The notes: a model not told the origin generated them from the sequence alone. 64,000 bases of DNA from Flavobacteriaceae bacterium NBU2973 (GCA_026162565.1 JAOEIQ010000001.1:248001-312000); one strand, 5' to 3'; counted from the stretch's first letter, positions 16,837-28,103 are shown. Numbers and translations: made by a program.

Positions 16837-18720
16837 TTATTTTTTATTGTTATCCCTATCAATATCTGCCATTAATTCTAACGGATCGATAACCACAGAC
16901 GCAACTGCCTTATTAGTGTTTAATACATACGTTGGATTTCCCCAAGCCCAGTCTTTTAATTGGGTAGCATTAGTTGTTTTTTCTCCTCGCATAATTTCTA
17001 AAGGAATGTAAAAATCTTGTGTACTACCGTCTTGATAAGTAACAGTAACATCTATTGGCATGGGCATTTCCCCTATTCGTTCTAAAGTAACAGAGTTTTC
17101 ATCAATACTTTTTACTGCATAATCAATAGTATTAGTGGTTCTAGCAAAATCTGTTAAATACCAATCTAATTCTAAACCAGAAACTTTTTCAGCTACACGA
17201 ATAAAATCGTTAGGAGTTGGGTGTTTAAACGCCCAATCTACATAATACTGCTTCAGAGTTTTTGCTAGATTTTCATCTCCAATTACATAACCTAATTGTG
17301 TTAAAAATACGGAGCCTTTACCATAGGCTCCAATACTATATACTTGATTGTACGTATAACGATCTGAATGCGTTGTTAATGGTTGCTCCTTTCCAGATGT
17401 TGCAACATATAAATACCCTCTGTAAGAACCTTTAGATGGATAATCTTTCCCTCCTTTAAGAATATCGTTGGAAGCCCTTGCGCTAATGTAACTAGTAAAA
17501 CCTTCGTCCATCCAAGCGTGTTTTGCCTCGTTAGTAGCCATTAAAAATTGAAACCAAGTATGTGCTAACTCATGAGCTGTAACACCAAATAAACTTCCGA
17601 ATTCTCTCTGTCCAGTGATTAGTGTACACATGGCATATTCCATTCCCCCATCTCCTCCTTGAATTACAGAGTATTGTTTATATGGATAAGGACCAATTTT
17701 CTCGCTAAAATAGGTCATTAACTCTGCAGTTTTTGGTTGTAATTCTTTCCAGTTATCTAAATATTTTTGCTCAAGCGTGTTTTGATACAGGAAGTATAAG
17801 TTAATTCCGTTGTCCATTTTAAAAGTATCCACATTAAAATCTGGATCTGCTGCCCAAGTAAAATCGTGAACATTAGGCGCTTTAAAATGCCAAGTTAATT
17901 TATCTGTATTTGGTCTATTTACAGTTCCTGATTCATAACCATGACCAATTTCATTTGGGTTTTGTAAGTTACCAGTTCCTCCAACAACATAATCTTTGTC
18001 AATAGAGATTTTAACATCAAAATTTCCCCAAACACCATGAAATTCGCGTGCGATGTATGGATCTGCATGCCAACCCTCAAAATCGTATTCTGCCAATTTT
18101 GGGTACCATTGCGTCATAGAAAACTCTACTCCTTCTTTATTTTGACGACCTGAACGACGAATTTGAACTGGCACTTGTGCGTCAAAATCCATATCAAAGG
18201 TTACAGATTCTCCAGGTTGAATAGGTTTATTTAGTGTTACCTCTAGAATAGTTCCTACTGTTTCATGTTTAACCGTTTGTCCATTTTGAATAAGAGAGTT
18301 AACTTTTATGTAACCAATTTCATTTGGTTGCAGTTTAGAAATACGACTCTCATATACTGGATTTTCTCTCGTTCCAAGATTATTAACCATTCTACCATCA
18401 GGATCTGAAATACTCTGTAAACGCATATCCATTTCGCTTCCTGGCTGAAATGCATTAAAATACAAATGATAAAAAACCTTATGTAATACATCAGGAGAGT
18501 TGTTAGTATAAACAGCTTTTTGTTGCCCTTTATATTGAAATGTATTGACATCAACATCTATGTCCATAGAGTAATCAACATGCTGTTGCCAGTAGGTTGA
18601 TTTATTTGCTGGCGGCATTTCAGGTTTTGGTTCTTCTATTACAGAAACCAACTCTTTTTGAGCTTTACAAGATGTAACGATTAAAGAGAAACTAAATGTT
18701 AATAAGATTATTTTTTTCAT
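16837..18720 (-). CDS. M1 family metallopeptidase (lipoprotein)
   Basis: The protein has 627 residues. Its signal peptide carries a lipobox ending at Cys18 (SLIVTSC), so the protein is probably an outer-membrane or periplasmic lipoprotein. The gluzincin motif HELAH is at 383-387 and the third zinc ligand E406 is in WMDEGF, the 18-residue spacing of M1 aminopeptidases. The usual GGMEYA exopeptidase motif appears as GDGGMEYAM (356-364). The C-terminal region (about 540-627) is a beta domain. It likely trims N-terminal residues from peptides. It sits 26 bases upstream of rnpA on the same strand. Confidence 0.92.
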   Translation of the reverse strand: MKKIILLTFSFSLIVTSCKAQKELVSVIEEPKPEMPPANKSTYWQQHVDYSMDIDVDVNTFQYKGQQKAVYTNNSPDVLHKVFYHLYFNAFQPGSEMDMRLQSISDPDGRMVNNLGTRENPVYESRISKLQPNEIGYIKVNSLIQNGQTVKHETVGTILEVTLNKPIQPGESVTFDMDFDAQVPVQIRRSGRQNKEGVEFSMTQWYPKLAEYDFEGWHADPYIAREFHGVWGNFDVKISIDKDYVVGGTGNLQNPNEIGHGYESGTVNRPNTDKLTWHFKAPNVHDFTWAADPDFNVDTFKMDNGINLYFLYQNTLEQKYLDNWKELQPKTAELMTYFSEKIGPYPYKQYSVIQGGDGGMEYAMCTLITGQREFGSLFGVTAHELAHTWFQFLMATNEAKHAWMDEGFTSYISARASNDILKGGKDYPSKGSYRGYLYVATSGKEQPLTTHSDRYTYNQVYSIGAYGKGSVFLTQLGYVIGDENLAKTLKQYYVDWAFKHPTPNDFIRVAEKVSGLELDWYLTDFARTTNTIDYAVKSIDENSVTLERIGEMPMPIDVTVTYQDGSTQDFYIPLEIMRGEKTTNATQLKDWAWGNPTYVLNTNKAVASVVIDPLELMADIDRDNNKK

Positions 18721-18741
18721 GATGAAAGTATTTAAACAAAA

Positions 18742-18772
18742 AACCTCATCATTTAAAGATGAGGTTTTTAGA
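18742..18772 (-). terminator. Intrinsic terminator after the S8 peptidase gene
   Basis: The arms ACCTCATC and GATGAGGT surround ATTTAAA, with a T-rich run on the minus strand, just downstream of the S8 peptidase stop. Confidence 0.75.
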
Positions 18773-18784
18773 TATTTTATATTA

Positions 18785-20386
18785 TTATTTAGACATTTGG
18801 GAAGCCATAATTAATGCATTATAGGCATTTGCCATTTTACCAGATTTAGTTAATGTATCAAAAGCTCTTACATCGTTAGCATCACCACCAACAATTACTT
18901 TTGTTTTAACAGGTAAACCTGAATCCATGATAATTTGCTTTACTTGAGACGCCTTTAATTTTGGATAGTAACTACGTAATAGAGCAGCAATACCAGCAAC
19001 TGCTGGAGCAGCCATAGATGTACCTCCTTTAGTATCGTACTCGTTTTCTGGAGTAGTCGAATACACTTTTGCTCCAGGCGCAAATACATCGACATTTTTC
19101 TTACCATAATTAGAAAAACCAGCAATCATTTCGCTGCCATATTTTGGTGCTAATGCGCCAACTCTAATGTACGTATTTCCAACTTCAACATAGTTTACAT
19201 TGTCGTCTGGAAAATTTGGAGCTGTATCTACATCTTTACTATCGTTTCCAGCTGCATGAACAAAGACAACATCGTTGTCACTAGCATACTTTATGGCATC
19301 TCTTACCCAATCACTATGTGGTGAGTAACTTTTACCAAAACTTCCATTAATTACTTTTGCTCCATTATCTACAGCATAACGAATTGCTTTAGCGACATCT
19401 TTATCATATTCGTCACCATTTGGAACTGCTCTAATAGACATAATTTGTACATTATTAGCAACACCATTGGCGCCTTTACCATTATTACGTTCTGCAGCAA
19501 TTATACCCGCAACGTGAGTACCATGACTTTCAGACTTTTTTACTGGCTTTACATTTCCGTTTCCGTAGCCAGGTTTATCATTCCAGTCGTCTGGATTATC
19601 ACCAGTTTTACGTCCTCTAAAGTCTACATTATAATTGTAATTTAACCTTTCAGCATAAGCTGTAGCATATTCTTTAATATCTTCTAAAGTTAAATCGCGA
19701 TCATACAAAAACATCTGAATACCCTTTGCTTGGTTAAGACCTTGATCTTCTGTTTTTATTTTCATCACATCTTCTTTGGTGTAGTCATCTTTACCTAAAT
19801 GCTTACGTAAAGCTTCTTGAGCAGGTGGAATTTGTTGTAACAAACCATCAATGTTTTGTTTAGTTTGCATCGCTTCATTTTTACCTTTTTCTAATTCAGC
19901 TTTTGCTTCAGCAAATCTAGGCGCATTGGAATCGCCAGCAGCTACTATTCTAGTCATCTCTAATTGCTCATCGTAAGCGTCACCTAAAAAGTTCCAACCA
20001 TGAATATCGTCTACGTAGCCATTATTATCATCATCTTTTCCATTATTTGGTATTTCATCAGTATTAGTCCAAAGTACATCATCTAAATCTTCATGATCGA
20101 TATCTATACCAGAATCAATTACTGCCACAATTACTGTTTCTCCCTTTTGCCCTTTGATGATTTCGCTATAAGCTTTATCGACACTCATCCCAGGAATAGT
20201 ATCTCTAACAAGATCTAAATGTCCCCAATTGTGTTTTTCACTTTCGGTTAACGGACTTTCTTTTAAAGGCGTTGTATCAATATTTTCAATTGGAGTTGAT
20301 AAGACAGTTGGTGTGGAACCACCACAAGCAGACAATAAAACTGCTGCAATGGTAGATAGTAATAAAGGTTTATACGTTATTTTCAT
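18785..20386 (-). CDS. S8 family subtilisin-like protease (lipoprotein) with long insertion
   Basis: The protein has 533 residues with a lipobox Cys21 (VLLSACGG). The triad residues are D91 (AVIDSGID), H288 (ESHGTHVAG) and S457 (GGTSMAAPA), with the oxyanion Asn in HAAGN. The D-to-H distance of 197 residues is far longer than in subtilisin (about 30); the extra part includes an Asp/Asn-rich DDDNNGYVDD stretch and a helical region about 140-250. The enzyme probably acts on proteins in the envelope. It is 19 bases downstream of the MBL-fold gene and likely shares its transcript. Confidence 0.93.
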   Translation of the reverse strand: MKITYKPLLLSTIAAVLLSACGGSTPTVLSTPIENIDTTPLKESPLTESEKHNWGHLDLVRDTIPGMSVDKAYSEIIKGQKGETVIVAVIDSGIDIDHEDLDDVLWTNTDEIPNNGKDDDNNGYVDDIHGWNFLGDAYDEQLEMTRIVAAGDSNAPRFAEAKAELEKGKNEAMQTKQNIDGLLQQIPPAQEALRKHLGKDDYTKEDVMKIKTEDQGLNQAKGIQMFLYDRDLTLEDIKEYATAYAERLNYNYNVDFRGRKTGDNPDDWNDKPGYGNGNVKPVKKSESHGTHVAGIIAAERNNGKGANGVANNVQIMSIRAVPNGDEYDKDVAKAIRYAVDNGAKVINGSFGKSYSPHSDWVRDAIKYASDNDVVFVHAAGNDSKDVDTAPNFPDDNVNYVEVGNTYIRVGALAPKYGSEMIAGFSNYGKKNVDVFAPGAKVYSTTPENEYDTKGGTSMAAPAVAGIAALLRSYYPKLKASQVKQIIMDSGLPVKTKVIVGGDANDVRAFDTLTKSGKMANAYNALIMASQMSK

Positions 20387-20405
20387 AGTTATTAAATGTT
20401 CTATA

Positions 20406-21281
20406 TTATTTTAAATCAAAAAGTTCGTTACAAGTATAGGTGTTTTTTAATCTCACGCCTTTTTCAGTATGTTGTACTGTAATAATTTGGTTGTGAGCAT
20501 CGTGTTCCAAAAATAAGTAATAATTATTATCTGCTGCTAGATTTAAGAATTTTTCTTTTTCATCCAAAGTCAGTAATGGTCTAGTGTCATAACCCATGAC
20601 GTAAGGTAAAGGTAAATGACCAGCAGTTGGTAATAAGTCTGCCATAAAACAAATAGTTTTTCCTTTATAATTAATCATAGGAATCATTTGTTTTTCAGTA
20701 TGACCATTAGCAAAGAATATATCAAAACCTAGTTCAGAATTTTTTACAATATCATTTTCTGGTAGTGCAGTAAATTTTAATTGACCACTTTCTTCCATTG
20801 GAATAATATTCTCTTTTAAAAAAGAAGCTCTCTCTCGTCTGTTAGGTTTTGTCGCCCAATCCCAGTGATTTTGATTACTCCAAAAAGTAGCGTTTTTAAA
20901 GGCTGGTTGTAGGCTGGTTTTATCGTCATTCCACTCAACACTTCCGCCACAATGATCAAAATGAAGATGCGTCATAAACACATCTGTGATATCATCTCTA
21001 TGAAAGCCATATTTTAATAAAGATTTATCAATAGTGTCATCTCCCCAAAGATGGTAATAACTATAAAATTTATCGCTTTGTTTATTTCCCATTCCAGTAT
21101 CGATTAGTATCAATCGATTACCATCTTCAATTAGTAAACAACGCGCAGCAATATCAATCATATTATTTTTATCAGCAGGATTGGTTCTGTTCCATAAAGA
21201 TTTGGGAACCACACCAAACATGGCGCCACCATCAAGCTTGAAATTTCCTGCATTTATTGGATAAAGTTGCATAGTTTGCAA
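20406..21281 (-). CDS. MBL-fold metallo-hydrolase
   Basis: The protein has 291 residues. The zinc motif is HLHFDHCGG, followed later by an additional His in ANGHTEKQM, an Asp in CFMADLLP, and a terminal HDAHN. This pattern is that of the metallo-beta-lactamase superfamily, group similar to AttM/AiiA-like lactonases and related hydrolases, but the substrate cannot be fixed. No signal peptide is present. It is likely the first gene of a unit with the S8 protease and divergent from the antiporter gene. Confidence 0.85.
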   Translation of the reverse strand: MQTMQLYPINAGNFKLDGGAMFGVVPKSLWNRTNPADKNNMIDIAARCLLIEDGNRLILIDTGMGNKQSDKFYSYYHLWGDDTIDKSLLKYGFHRDDITDVFMTHLHFDHCGGSVEWNDDKTSLQPAFKNATFWSNQNHWDWATKPNRRERASFLKENIIPMEESGQLKFTALPENDIVKNSELGFDIFFANGHTEKQMIPMINYKGKTICFMADLLPTAGHLPLPYVMGYDTRPLLTLDEKEKFLNLAADNNYYLFLEHDAHNQIITVQHTEKGVRLKNTYTCNELFDLK

Positions 21282-21417
21282 AATAATGAATATGATAGAA
21301 AATGTTAATAGGATTTATGAGTTTATTAAGAATATTTACTAATTGATAGCTGGAATACTAGGCAAAAAACTTTTAAAAGAGAATTTATTGCTATTTTCAC
21401 AAGGTAAAATAAAATCT

Positions 21418-23262
21418 ATGTTAGAATTAGCAGGTATTATAATTTTTGGAATATTAGCTCAATGGTTTGCATGGCGTTTTAAAATACCAGCTATCCTACC
21501 ATTAATCCTAATTGGGTTATTAGTTGGTCCCATTGCTGCAGAGTACTTATCTGAAGACGGCTCAAAATGGATTGAACCAATTTGGAATGGCGAGAAGGGC
21601 TTATTTCCCGGAGATGGACTGTATTATTTTGTGTCTTTAGCTATTAGCATAATTTTATTTGAAGGAGGTCTTACACTTAAGCGAAGTGAAATACGTAATA
21701 CTGGACCTGCTATAACTAAGTTAATAACAGTTGGATCTGCCATTACTTTTTTTGGTGCTGGTATAGCTGCTCGTTATTTATTTAATTTAAGCTGGGATTT
21801 ATGTTTTTTATTTTCAGGATTAATAATAGTTACTGGACCAACAGTAATATCTCCAATTTTAAGAAATATTCCTCTTAAAAAAGATGTCTCTGCAGTATTA
21901 AAATGGGAAGGTATTTTAATAGACCCTATTGGAGCTCTAGTAGCCGTTTTGGTATTCGAATTTATTAGCGTTGAAGACGAAAGTGGTTTTACAAAAACTG
22001 CACTAATCGAGTTTGGTAAAATTATATTATTCGGTACAACATTCGGATTCACTTTTGCTCATGCTTTAGCTTTCGCTATAAACAAAAAATTTATTCCTCA
22101 TTATTTACTAAACGTTGTTTCGCTATCAACAGTTCTACTTGTTTTTGTTGAATCTGAAATATTTGCTCACGAATCGGGATTATTAGCAGTTGTTGTAATG
22201 GGAATGGTTCTGGGTAATAGTAAACTTGAAAACATAAAAGAACTTCTATACTTTAAAGAGTCGTTGAGTGTTTTACTAATCTCCATACTTTTTATATTAC
22301 TTTCAGCTAATATTAACATGGAAGACATGAAGCTACTATTTAATTGGAATACTGTTTTCTTGTTTTTACTGGTTGTGCTTGTTATAAGGCCTTTAGCTGT
22401 ATTTGTAAGTACATATGGCTCTTCACTTAATTTTAGAGAGCGTTTATTTATAAGTTGGGTTGGACCTCGTGGTATAGTTGCAGCAGGTATTGCATCATTA
22501 TTTGGAAGTAAACTTATGGGTGAAGATGTAGCTGGTGCAGAATATATTACACCTTTAGTGTTTATGATAGTTCTTGGTACAGTGCTCTTAAATGCTACGA
22601 CTGCTAGGTTTTTTGCTAAAATAGTGGGTGTATTTTTAAATAGATCTGAAGGGATATTAATTATTGGAGCCTCCGAATTTTCGAGGTTATTAGGAAATTA
22701 TTTAGAAGAAAACAGTAGGCATGTCGTTTTAGTTGATAGTAATCAAGACAATATTAACAAAGCAAAAGAGCTAGGACTTGAAGCTATAAACACTAGTATA
22801 TATTCCGATTCTATTTTTGATGATGTAGAGTTAAGTGATGTTGGTTATTTAATGGCGCTTACAGGAAATACAGACATTAATGCGTATGCCATTAATAAGT
22901 TTGGCAGTCAATTTGGAGAAAATGGATCATTTAGATTAGTATCTAAATCTGAAATGAATGATGGCAACAACAATCCTAATGAAGGTTTATTCAGCCATAC
23001 AGATGATTACAATAGCATTATGGAAGTTACCGAAAAATACCCTTTATTAAATGAAATTGCTTTATCGAATAAAGACGAGTATAAAAAGTACATTAATAAA
23101 ACTAATAACGATAAAGAACGCATTCCAATTTTTATAAAAGACAATAAAGGAGAGATACATATTATATCCTCTTTTAATGAAAATACTCCAGAATTAACTA
23201 AAGGAAGTAAGTTGGTGTATTTAGGAAAACCTTTTGGTATGGAAAAAGCCAATGGCAATTAA
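21418..23262 (+). CDS. CPA1-type cation:proton antiporter with TrkA-N-like C-terminus
   Basis: The chosen start ATG at 21418 gives the canonical flavobacterial N-terminus [20 protein letters not shown]; an upstream TTG at 21343 would add 25 residues without a conserved pattern. About 12 membrane helices occupy residues 1-400, with the [10 protein letters not shown] segment and [16 protein letters not shown] marking a Na+/H+ (or K+/H+) exchanger. Residues about 410-520 are a Rossmann-like RCK/TrkA-N domain ([17 protein letters not shown] and an ELGLEA strand) that may sense nucleotide. Its stop codon interlocks with that of lepA by four bases. Confidence 0.85.
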   Translation: MLELAGIIIFGILAQWFAWRFKIPAILPLILIGLLVGPIAAEYLSEDGSKWIEPIWNGEKGLFPGDGLYYFVSLAISIILFEGGLTLKRSEIRNTGPAITKLITVGSAITFFGAGIAARYLFNLSWDLCFLFSGLIIVTGPTVISPILRNIPLKKDVSAVLKWEGILIDPIGALVAVLVFEFISVEDESGFTKTALIEFGKIILFGTTFGFTFAHALAFAINKKFIPHYLLNVVSLSTVLLVFVESEIFAHESGLLAVVVMGMVLGNSKLENIKELLYFKESLSVLLISILFILLSANINMEDMKLLFNWNTVFLFLLVVLVIRPLAVFVSTYGSSLNFRERLFISWVGPRGIVAAGIASLFGSKLMGEDVAGAEYITPLVFMIVLGTVLLNATTARFFAKIVGVFLNRSEGILIIGASEFSRLLGNYLEENSRHVVLVDSNQDNINKAKELGLEAINTSIYSDSIFDDVELSDVGYLMALTGNTDINAYAINKFGSQFGENGSFRLVSKSEMNDGNNNPNEGLFSHTDDYNSIMEVTEKYPLLNEIALSNKDEYKKYINKTNNDKERIPIFIKDNKGEIHIISSFNENTPELTKGSKLVYLGKPFGMEKANGN

Positions 23263-25055
23263 TCATTCAGTTTTAAAACAGCCATAAACGCTTGTTGCGG
23301 TATTTCTACATTACCAACTTGGCGCATACGTTTTTTACCTTTTTTCTGTTTTTCTAAAAGTTTACGCTTACGTGAGATATCTCCACCATAACATTTTGCT
23401 GTTACATCTTTACGTAATGCTTTAATAGTTTCACGAGAAATAATTTTTGCACCAATTGCTGCTTGAACAGGAATATCAAATTGTTGACGAGGAATCAGTT
23501 CTTTTAATTTTTCACACATTTTCTTACCAATAGTATAGGCGTTATCAAAATGAATTAAAGCTGAAAGCGCATCTACTTGTTGTGCGTTTAATAAGATATC
23601 CACACGCACTAATTTTGATGCTCGCATGCCAATTGGTGAATAATCAAAAGAGGCATACCCTTTCGAAACTGTTTTTAAACGATCGTAAAAATCGAAAACA
23701 ATTTCAGCTAAAGGCATATCAAAACTTAATTCAACGCGCTCTGTTGTTAAATAAGTTTGATTAGTAATTTGTCCTCTTTTTTCAATACACAAGCTCATTA
23801 CTTGACCTATAAAATCTGATTTTGTAATGATAGTTGCCTTGATATATGGTTCTTCTACACGATTTAGAGTAGAGGGTTCTGGCAAATCGGTTGGATTGTT
23901 AACGATAATAATATCGTTAGGATTTTTATTAGTAAACGCATGATAACTCACGTTTGGAACCGTTGTAATAACAGTCATATTAAACTCACGTTCTAAACGT
24001 TCTTGGATAATTTCTAAATGCAACATGCCAAGAAATCCACAACGAAAACCAAATCCTAAAGCCGCAGAACTTTCCGGAGCAAATACCAAAGATGCATCGT
24101 TTAGTTGAAGCTTCTCCATAGAACTTCGAAGCTCTTCGTAATCTTCTGTGTCTACTGGATAAATACCGGCGAAAACCATAGGTTTTACATCTTCAAAACC
24201 TTCAACAATGTTAGTGGTTGGGTTTGCAAAGTCAGTAATAGTATCACCAACCTTAACTTCTTTAGCAGTTTTTATACCAGTAATTAAGTAACCTACATCT
24301 CCAGTTTTTACACTTGCTTTTGCAACCTGTTTAAGTTTAAGCGTACCAACTTCATCAGCAAAATACTCTTTACCAGTGGCAACGAATTTTATTTTTTGTC
24401 CTTTTTTAATTTCACCATTAAATACCCTAAAGTAGGTTTCGATTCCTCTAAACGTATTGTAAACAGAGTCGAAAATTAAAGCTTGTAATGGCGCTTCAGG
24501 ATTTCCTTTGGGAGCAGGAATTCTGTTAATAATAGCAGCTAAAATATTATCGACACCAAAACCAGTTTTTCCACTAGCATGAATCACTTCTTCTGGATCA
24601 CAACCTAAAAGGTCAACAATATCATCTGTTACTTCTTCAGGATTTGCACTTGGTAAGTCTACTTTATTTAAAACAGGAATAATTTCTAAATCGTTTTCTA
24701 ATGCTAAATATAGATTAGAAATAGTTTGAGCTTGTATACTTTGAGCAGCATCAACAATTAATAGCGCACCTTCACAAGCAGCAATAGATCGGGATACTTC
24801 GTATGAAAAATCTACGTGACCAGGCGTATCTATTAAATTTAAAATATACTGTTGACCTTCATACATATATTCCATTTGAATGGCATGTGATTTAATGGTG
24901 ATGCCACGCTCACGCTCTAAATCCATATTATCCAAAAGCTGATCTTGCTTTTCACGAGCAGTTACAGAACCTGTATAGTCTAACAGTCGATCTGCAAGTG
25001 TACTTTTACCATGATCAATATGTGCAATGATGCAAAAATTTCTGATGTGCTTCAT
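23259..25055 (-). CDS. lepA: Elongation factor 4 (LepA)
   Basis: The chosen ATG gives 598 residues beginning [19 protein letters not shown], the standard start; a frame extending 66 bases upstream is not conserved. The G1 loop is AHIDHGKST, switch regions contain [10 protein letters not shown] and the G3 motif is DTPGHVDF, with the NKVDLPSA G4 motif. LepA is a translational GTPase that back-translocates or rescues stalled ribosomes. The C-terminal domain ends with [20 protein letters not shown], the family hallmark. Its stop overlaps the antiporter gene by four bases. Confidence 0.96.
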   Translation of the reverse strand: MKHIRNFCIIAHIDHGKSTLADRLLDYTGSVTAREKQDQLLDNMDLERERGITIKSHAIQMEYMYEGQQYILNLIDTPGHVDFSYEVSRSIAACEGALLIVDAAQSIQAQTISNLYLALENDLEIIPVLNKVDLPSANPEEVTDDIVDLLGCDPEEVIHASGKTGFGVDNILAAIINRIPAPKGNPEAPLQALIFDSVYNTFRGIETYFRVFNGEIKKGQKIKFVATGKEYFADEVGTLKLKQVAKASVKTGDVGYLITGIKTAKEVKVGDTITDFANPTTNIVEGFEDVKPMVFAGIYPVDTEDYEELRSSMEKLQLNDASLVFAPESSAALGFGFRCGFLGMLHLEIIQERLEREFNMTVITTVPNVSYHAFTNKNPNDIIIVNNPTDLPEPSTLNRVEEPYIKATIITKSDFIGQVMSLCIEKRGQITNQTYLTTERVELSFDMPLAEIVFDFYDRLKTVSKGYASFDYSPIGMRASKLVRVDILLNAQQVDALSALIHFDNAYTIGKKMCEKLKELIPRQQFDIPVQAAIGAKIISRETIKALRKDVTAKCYGGDISRKRKLLEKQKKGKKRMRQVGNVEIPQQAFMAVLKLND

Positions 25056-25348
25056 AAATCTATTCTTCGTAATCTGAAAATGTTTCGCAAAAGTACATGA
25101 TTTTTTCATTGTATTTTTCAAACTTCTTAATGAAAAAAATCAAGTACTAGCAAAGTGATTCTTGAAGTATAACTAAATTTAGTAGAATTTACTCCCAAAG
25201 TTTAGTTTTACTAAAGACACGTAAATCATTTATTAAGCTTTAAAGTATTTTTATTTCTCAGAACATATTCGATGTAATACGGAAAAACCGCAGATAAAAT
25301 CACTAAACAAATACTATATTGCGACTTTAATTACTAATTAAATAGCCC

Positions 25349-27760
25349 TTGAAACCCAATAGTAGCTTTTTTAAACTTTTTCTTGTAGTGCTTTTCCCTA
25401 CCATATTATTTTCTCAAGAAATAGTTTTAAATGGAAAAGTTGTTGATATCAATAACAAAGAAATACCTTATGCTAATGTCGTTATTTTTTCATCGGATGA
25501 ATCTCAATTAATTTCTGGCTCAAGCACTAATGAGTCTGGAGACTTTAGTGTTGATGGATTAGACGCTAACAATTACATTTTAAAGATAACATTCCTTGGT
25601 TATGAAGAAGAAAGTCGATCATTAACACTTTCTGAAACTACTAATATTGGAACTATAATTTTAAAAGAATCTGCCGAGACACTAGGAGAAGTTAGTGTTA
25701 TTGCTAAAAGACCAACCATTAAAAAACAAGCAGATCGTCTAGTTTTTAATGTTGCCAATACTGCTTTAAGCGAGGGTAATATTTTAGATGTGGTTAGAAA
25801 TACACCAACAGTATTAGTACTAGATGATGAAATTAGAATTAAAAATTCGTCACCAACAGTTTACATAAACGACAGAAAAGTTAATCTCTCTGGATCAGAA
25901 GTTTTACAACTGTTAGAAAATTCACCAGCTAATAGTATACGATCTATTGAGGTAATTACTACTCCAGGAGCAAGATATGATGCGTCAAGTGGCGTTGTGC
26001 TTAATATTGTAATGAGTAAAAACCTCATTTCTGGTTATAGAGGTAGTGTTTTTAGTAACTATACACAAGGAGTTTTCCCAAGATATAATTCAGGTATGTC
26101 TAACTTTTTTAAGAATGATAAATTTAGCTTATCTGCTAATTATAGTTACTCAAAAATTAAAGAAAATCGTGATAATGATGACAGAATTAATTATTTAGAT
26201 GATGCTAATAATTTGGATGAACTATGGAAATCTAAAGTAATCAGAAACACTTGGTCTGAAACTCATAATGCTAATGTAAATTTTGATTATTTTATAAATG
26301 ATAACAACACATTAAGTGTATCTTCTAATTTGTTGTTAACACCATATTTTAAATATAGAACTCAAAACAAAACAGCTATTTTTAATGATACTGATGATTT
26401 GCTTTCGAGTTTTAACGCTAACACATTATCAAGAGACGATAAGCATAATTTAGGGTTTGATGTAGATTATGTTAGCAAATTTACTAATGATAGTAAGTTA
26501 ACTATTAACGCACATTACACAGATTACGATTATACTAGAGCTCAAAATGTCAACAGTGCCTATTTTTTAGGAGATAATAGCTTTGATTTTAGCACAGCTT
26601 TTAAAACGGACTCTAACCAAGAGACACATATTTTTACCTCTCAAGTAGATTATGATTTACCAGTTAATGAGAATTCATCTCTTGCTCTTGGAGTTAAAGG
26701 GTCGTTTGTAGATACCAATAGTGACATTGCGCAATTCGACATTATTAGTGGAGTTCCTGTTTTAAATCAAGGTAATTCCAACGCTTTTGACTATGATGAA
26801 AATGTGCTAGCTGCCTACATTAGTTATTCTGAAGCGATTGGTGATTTTAGTTTTACAGGAGGTTTACGGGTTGAGCAAACTAACATAGAAGGACAATCGT
26901 TAAGTGCCAAAAACACACAAGATTATTTTGAGTGGTTTCCAACAGTCAGTTTAACCCATCAGGTTTCCGATAATTTAAACGTTTACGCTAACTATAAGCG
27001 AAGCATTACAAGGCCAGATTATCAATCCTTAAATCCGTTTCAATTCTTTTTAAATGATAATATTATAGTTTCTGGAAACCCAAATCTACAACCATCCTTT
27101 ACAAATAATTGGAGAATAGGAACCTCTATAAATAATACGCACACTATTGAAGCGTATGTAAGAACCACAAACGATAATATTAATGAGCTACCAATTCAAG
27201 AGAATACATCTAATATCATTACATACACTCCAGAAAATATAGGTAAGACTACAGATTTTGGGTTTAGCTATGAAACCTATTTTACACTGTTTAAAAAGAT
27301 GGATATTTATTTTGGATCGGAAATGTATTACACAAAAGAGGTAACAAATATTTTAAATCAATCCATTGAAATAGATCAATGGGCAAACTATACGATTCTA
27401 AATGGAAGCTTAAGCTTTTTAAAGGATAATAGCCTATCAACAAATTTCACTTTAGTATACTCTAGTGATAATCTACAAGGGCTTCAAATTTCTGAAGAAC
27501 AGTTTTTCTCTCAATTAGCAATTTCAAAAAGTATATTCAATAAAAAGGGAACGATTTCTCTAATAGCTTCTGATTTATTTAATAAAGAAGATTTTGCAAC
27601 TTCAACTAGGTATTTAAATCAAAGTAATTCGCAATTTTCAGATTTAGATAATCGTTATATCAAACTAGGCTTTAGTTATAAGTTTGGTAATACCACACTA
27701 GAAACTAACGAAAAAGATAAGTCTAGAACTGAAAGAGATAGACTAAAAGAAAGAGGGTAA
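25349..27760 (+). CDS. TonB-dependent outer membrane receptor
   Basis: The protein has 803 residues. A signal peptide (FLVVLFPTILFSQ) is followed by a carboxypeptidase regulatory-like domain (about 25-110, LNGKVVDINNKEIPYANVVIF), a plug domain (about 110-230, with IEVITTPGARYDASSGVVLN) and a long beta-barrel. The barrel carries EAYVRTTNDNINELPIQEN and a final aromatic strand before a charged, Lys/Arg-rich tail (EKDKSRTERDRLKERG). This places it in the outer-membrane-beta-barrel family (OMP_b-brl_3 group). It is not paired with a SusD gene. A TTG is used as start. No substrate can be assigned. Confidence 0.87.
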   Translation: MKPNSSFFKLFLVVLFPTILFSQEIVLNGKVVDINNKEIPYANVVIFSSDESQLISGSSTNESGDFSVDGLDANNYILKITFLGYEEESRSLTLSETTNIGTIILKESAETLGEVSVIAKRPTIKKQADRLVFNVANTALSEGNILDVVRNTPTVLVLDDEIRIKNSSPTVYINDRKVNLSGSEVLQLLENSPANSIRSIEVITTPGARYDASSGVVLNIVMSKNLISGYRGSVFSNYTQGVFPRYNSGMSNFFKNDKFSLSANYSYSKIKENRDNDDRINYLDDANNLDELWKSKVIRNTWSETHNANVNFDYFINDNNTLSVSSNLLLTPYFKYRTQNKTAIFNDTDDLLSSFNANTLSRDDKHNLGFDVDYVSKFTNDSKLTINAHYTDYDYTRAQNVNSAYFLGDNSFDFSTAFKTDSNQETHIFTSQVDYDLPVNENSSLALGVKGSFVDTNSDIAQFDIISGVPVLNQGNSNAFDYDENVLAAYISYSEAIGDFSFTGGLRVEQTNIEGQSLSAKNTQDYFEWFPTVSLTHQVSDNLNVYANYKRSITRPDYQSLNPFQFFLNDNIIVSGNPNLQPSFTNNWRIGTSINNTHTIEAYVRTTNDNINELPIQENTSNIITYTPENIGKTTDFGFSYETYFTLFKKMDIYFGSEMYYTKEVTNILNQSIEIDQWANYTILNGSLSFLKDNSLSTNFTLVYSSDNLQGLQISEEQFFSQLAISKSIFNKKGTISLIASDLFNKEDFATSTRYLNQSNSQFSDLDNRYIKLGFSYKFGNTTLETNEKDKSRTERDRLKERG

Positions 27761-28103
27761 AATTATGTTGTCATTACGAGGGTTCTGACTTTAAACGTCT
27801 GAATACGTGGTAACCTCATTTAACGAAAAAGATTGCCACAGTATTCAAAAAGAATATAGCAGTAGCTGAAATACTTTATGATGTCGTCACTTCGAGTATT
27901 TTTCTGAAAGAAAAAAGTATCGAGAAGTTTTTCTTAAATTTAATAGAAGTGGATTTGGATTCCTGCCTTCGCAGGAATGACAATTAATCACGCCATTCAG
28001 GAATAAAGAGATCTCTACGAGAAGTTATTTCAGATTGTCAATCCTTTCAGTCTTGCCATTCTGCAATAATATATCTCTTCAAGAGATATATTTCAGAATG
28101 CCT
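27761..28103. repeat. Repeat-rich spacer behind the TonB receptor
   Basis: This 343-base gap holds a chain of dispersed elements. A GTCATTACGAGG-type piece starts at 27770 and a GATTGCCAC piece lies at 27831-27840. The CTTCTCGATAC repeat occurs in reverse at 27886-27927. A palindrome with arms ATTCCTGC and GCAGGAAT lies at 27959-27978 and recurs at 61120-61139. Behind it are two degenerate copies of the end of the next gene (27981-28070) and a perfect 10-base palindrome at 28070-28090 (TATATCTCTT and its complement around one base). No open frame is supported. Confidence 0.7.

Noticed and set aside
21343-21417. TTG start for the antiporter
   Set aside because: The added 25 residues lack conserved features; the ATG at 21418 gives the typical start.
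25056-25121. Longer N-terminus for lepA
   Set aside because: The extra 22 residues are not part of the conserved family start, and the internal ATG gives the standard sequence.
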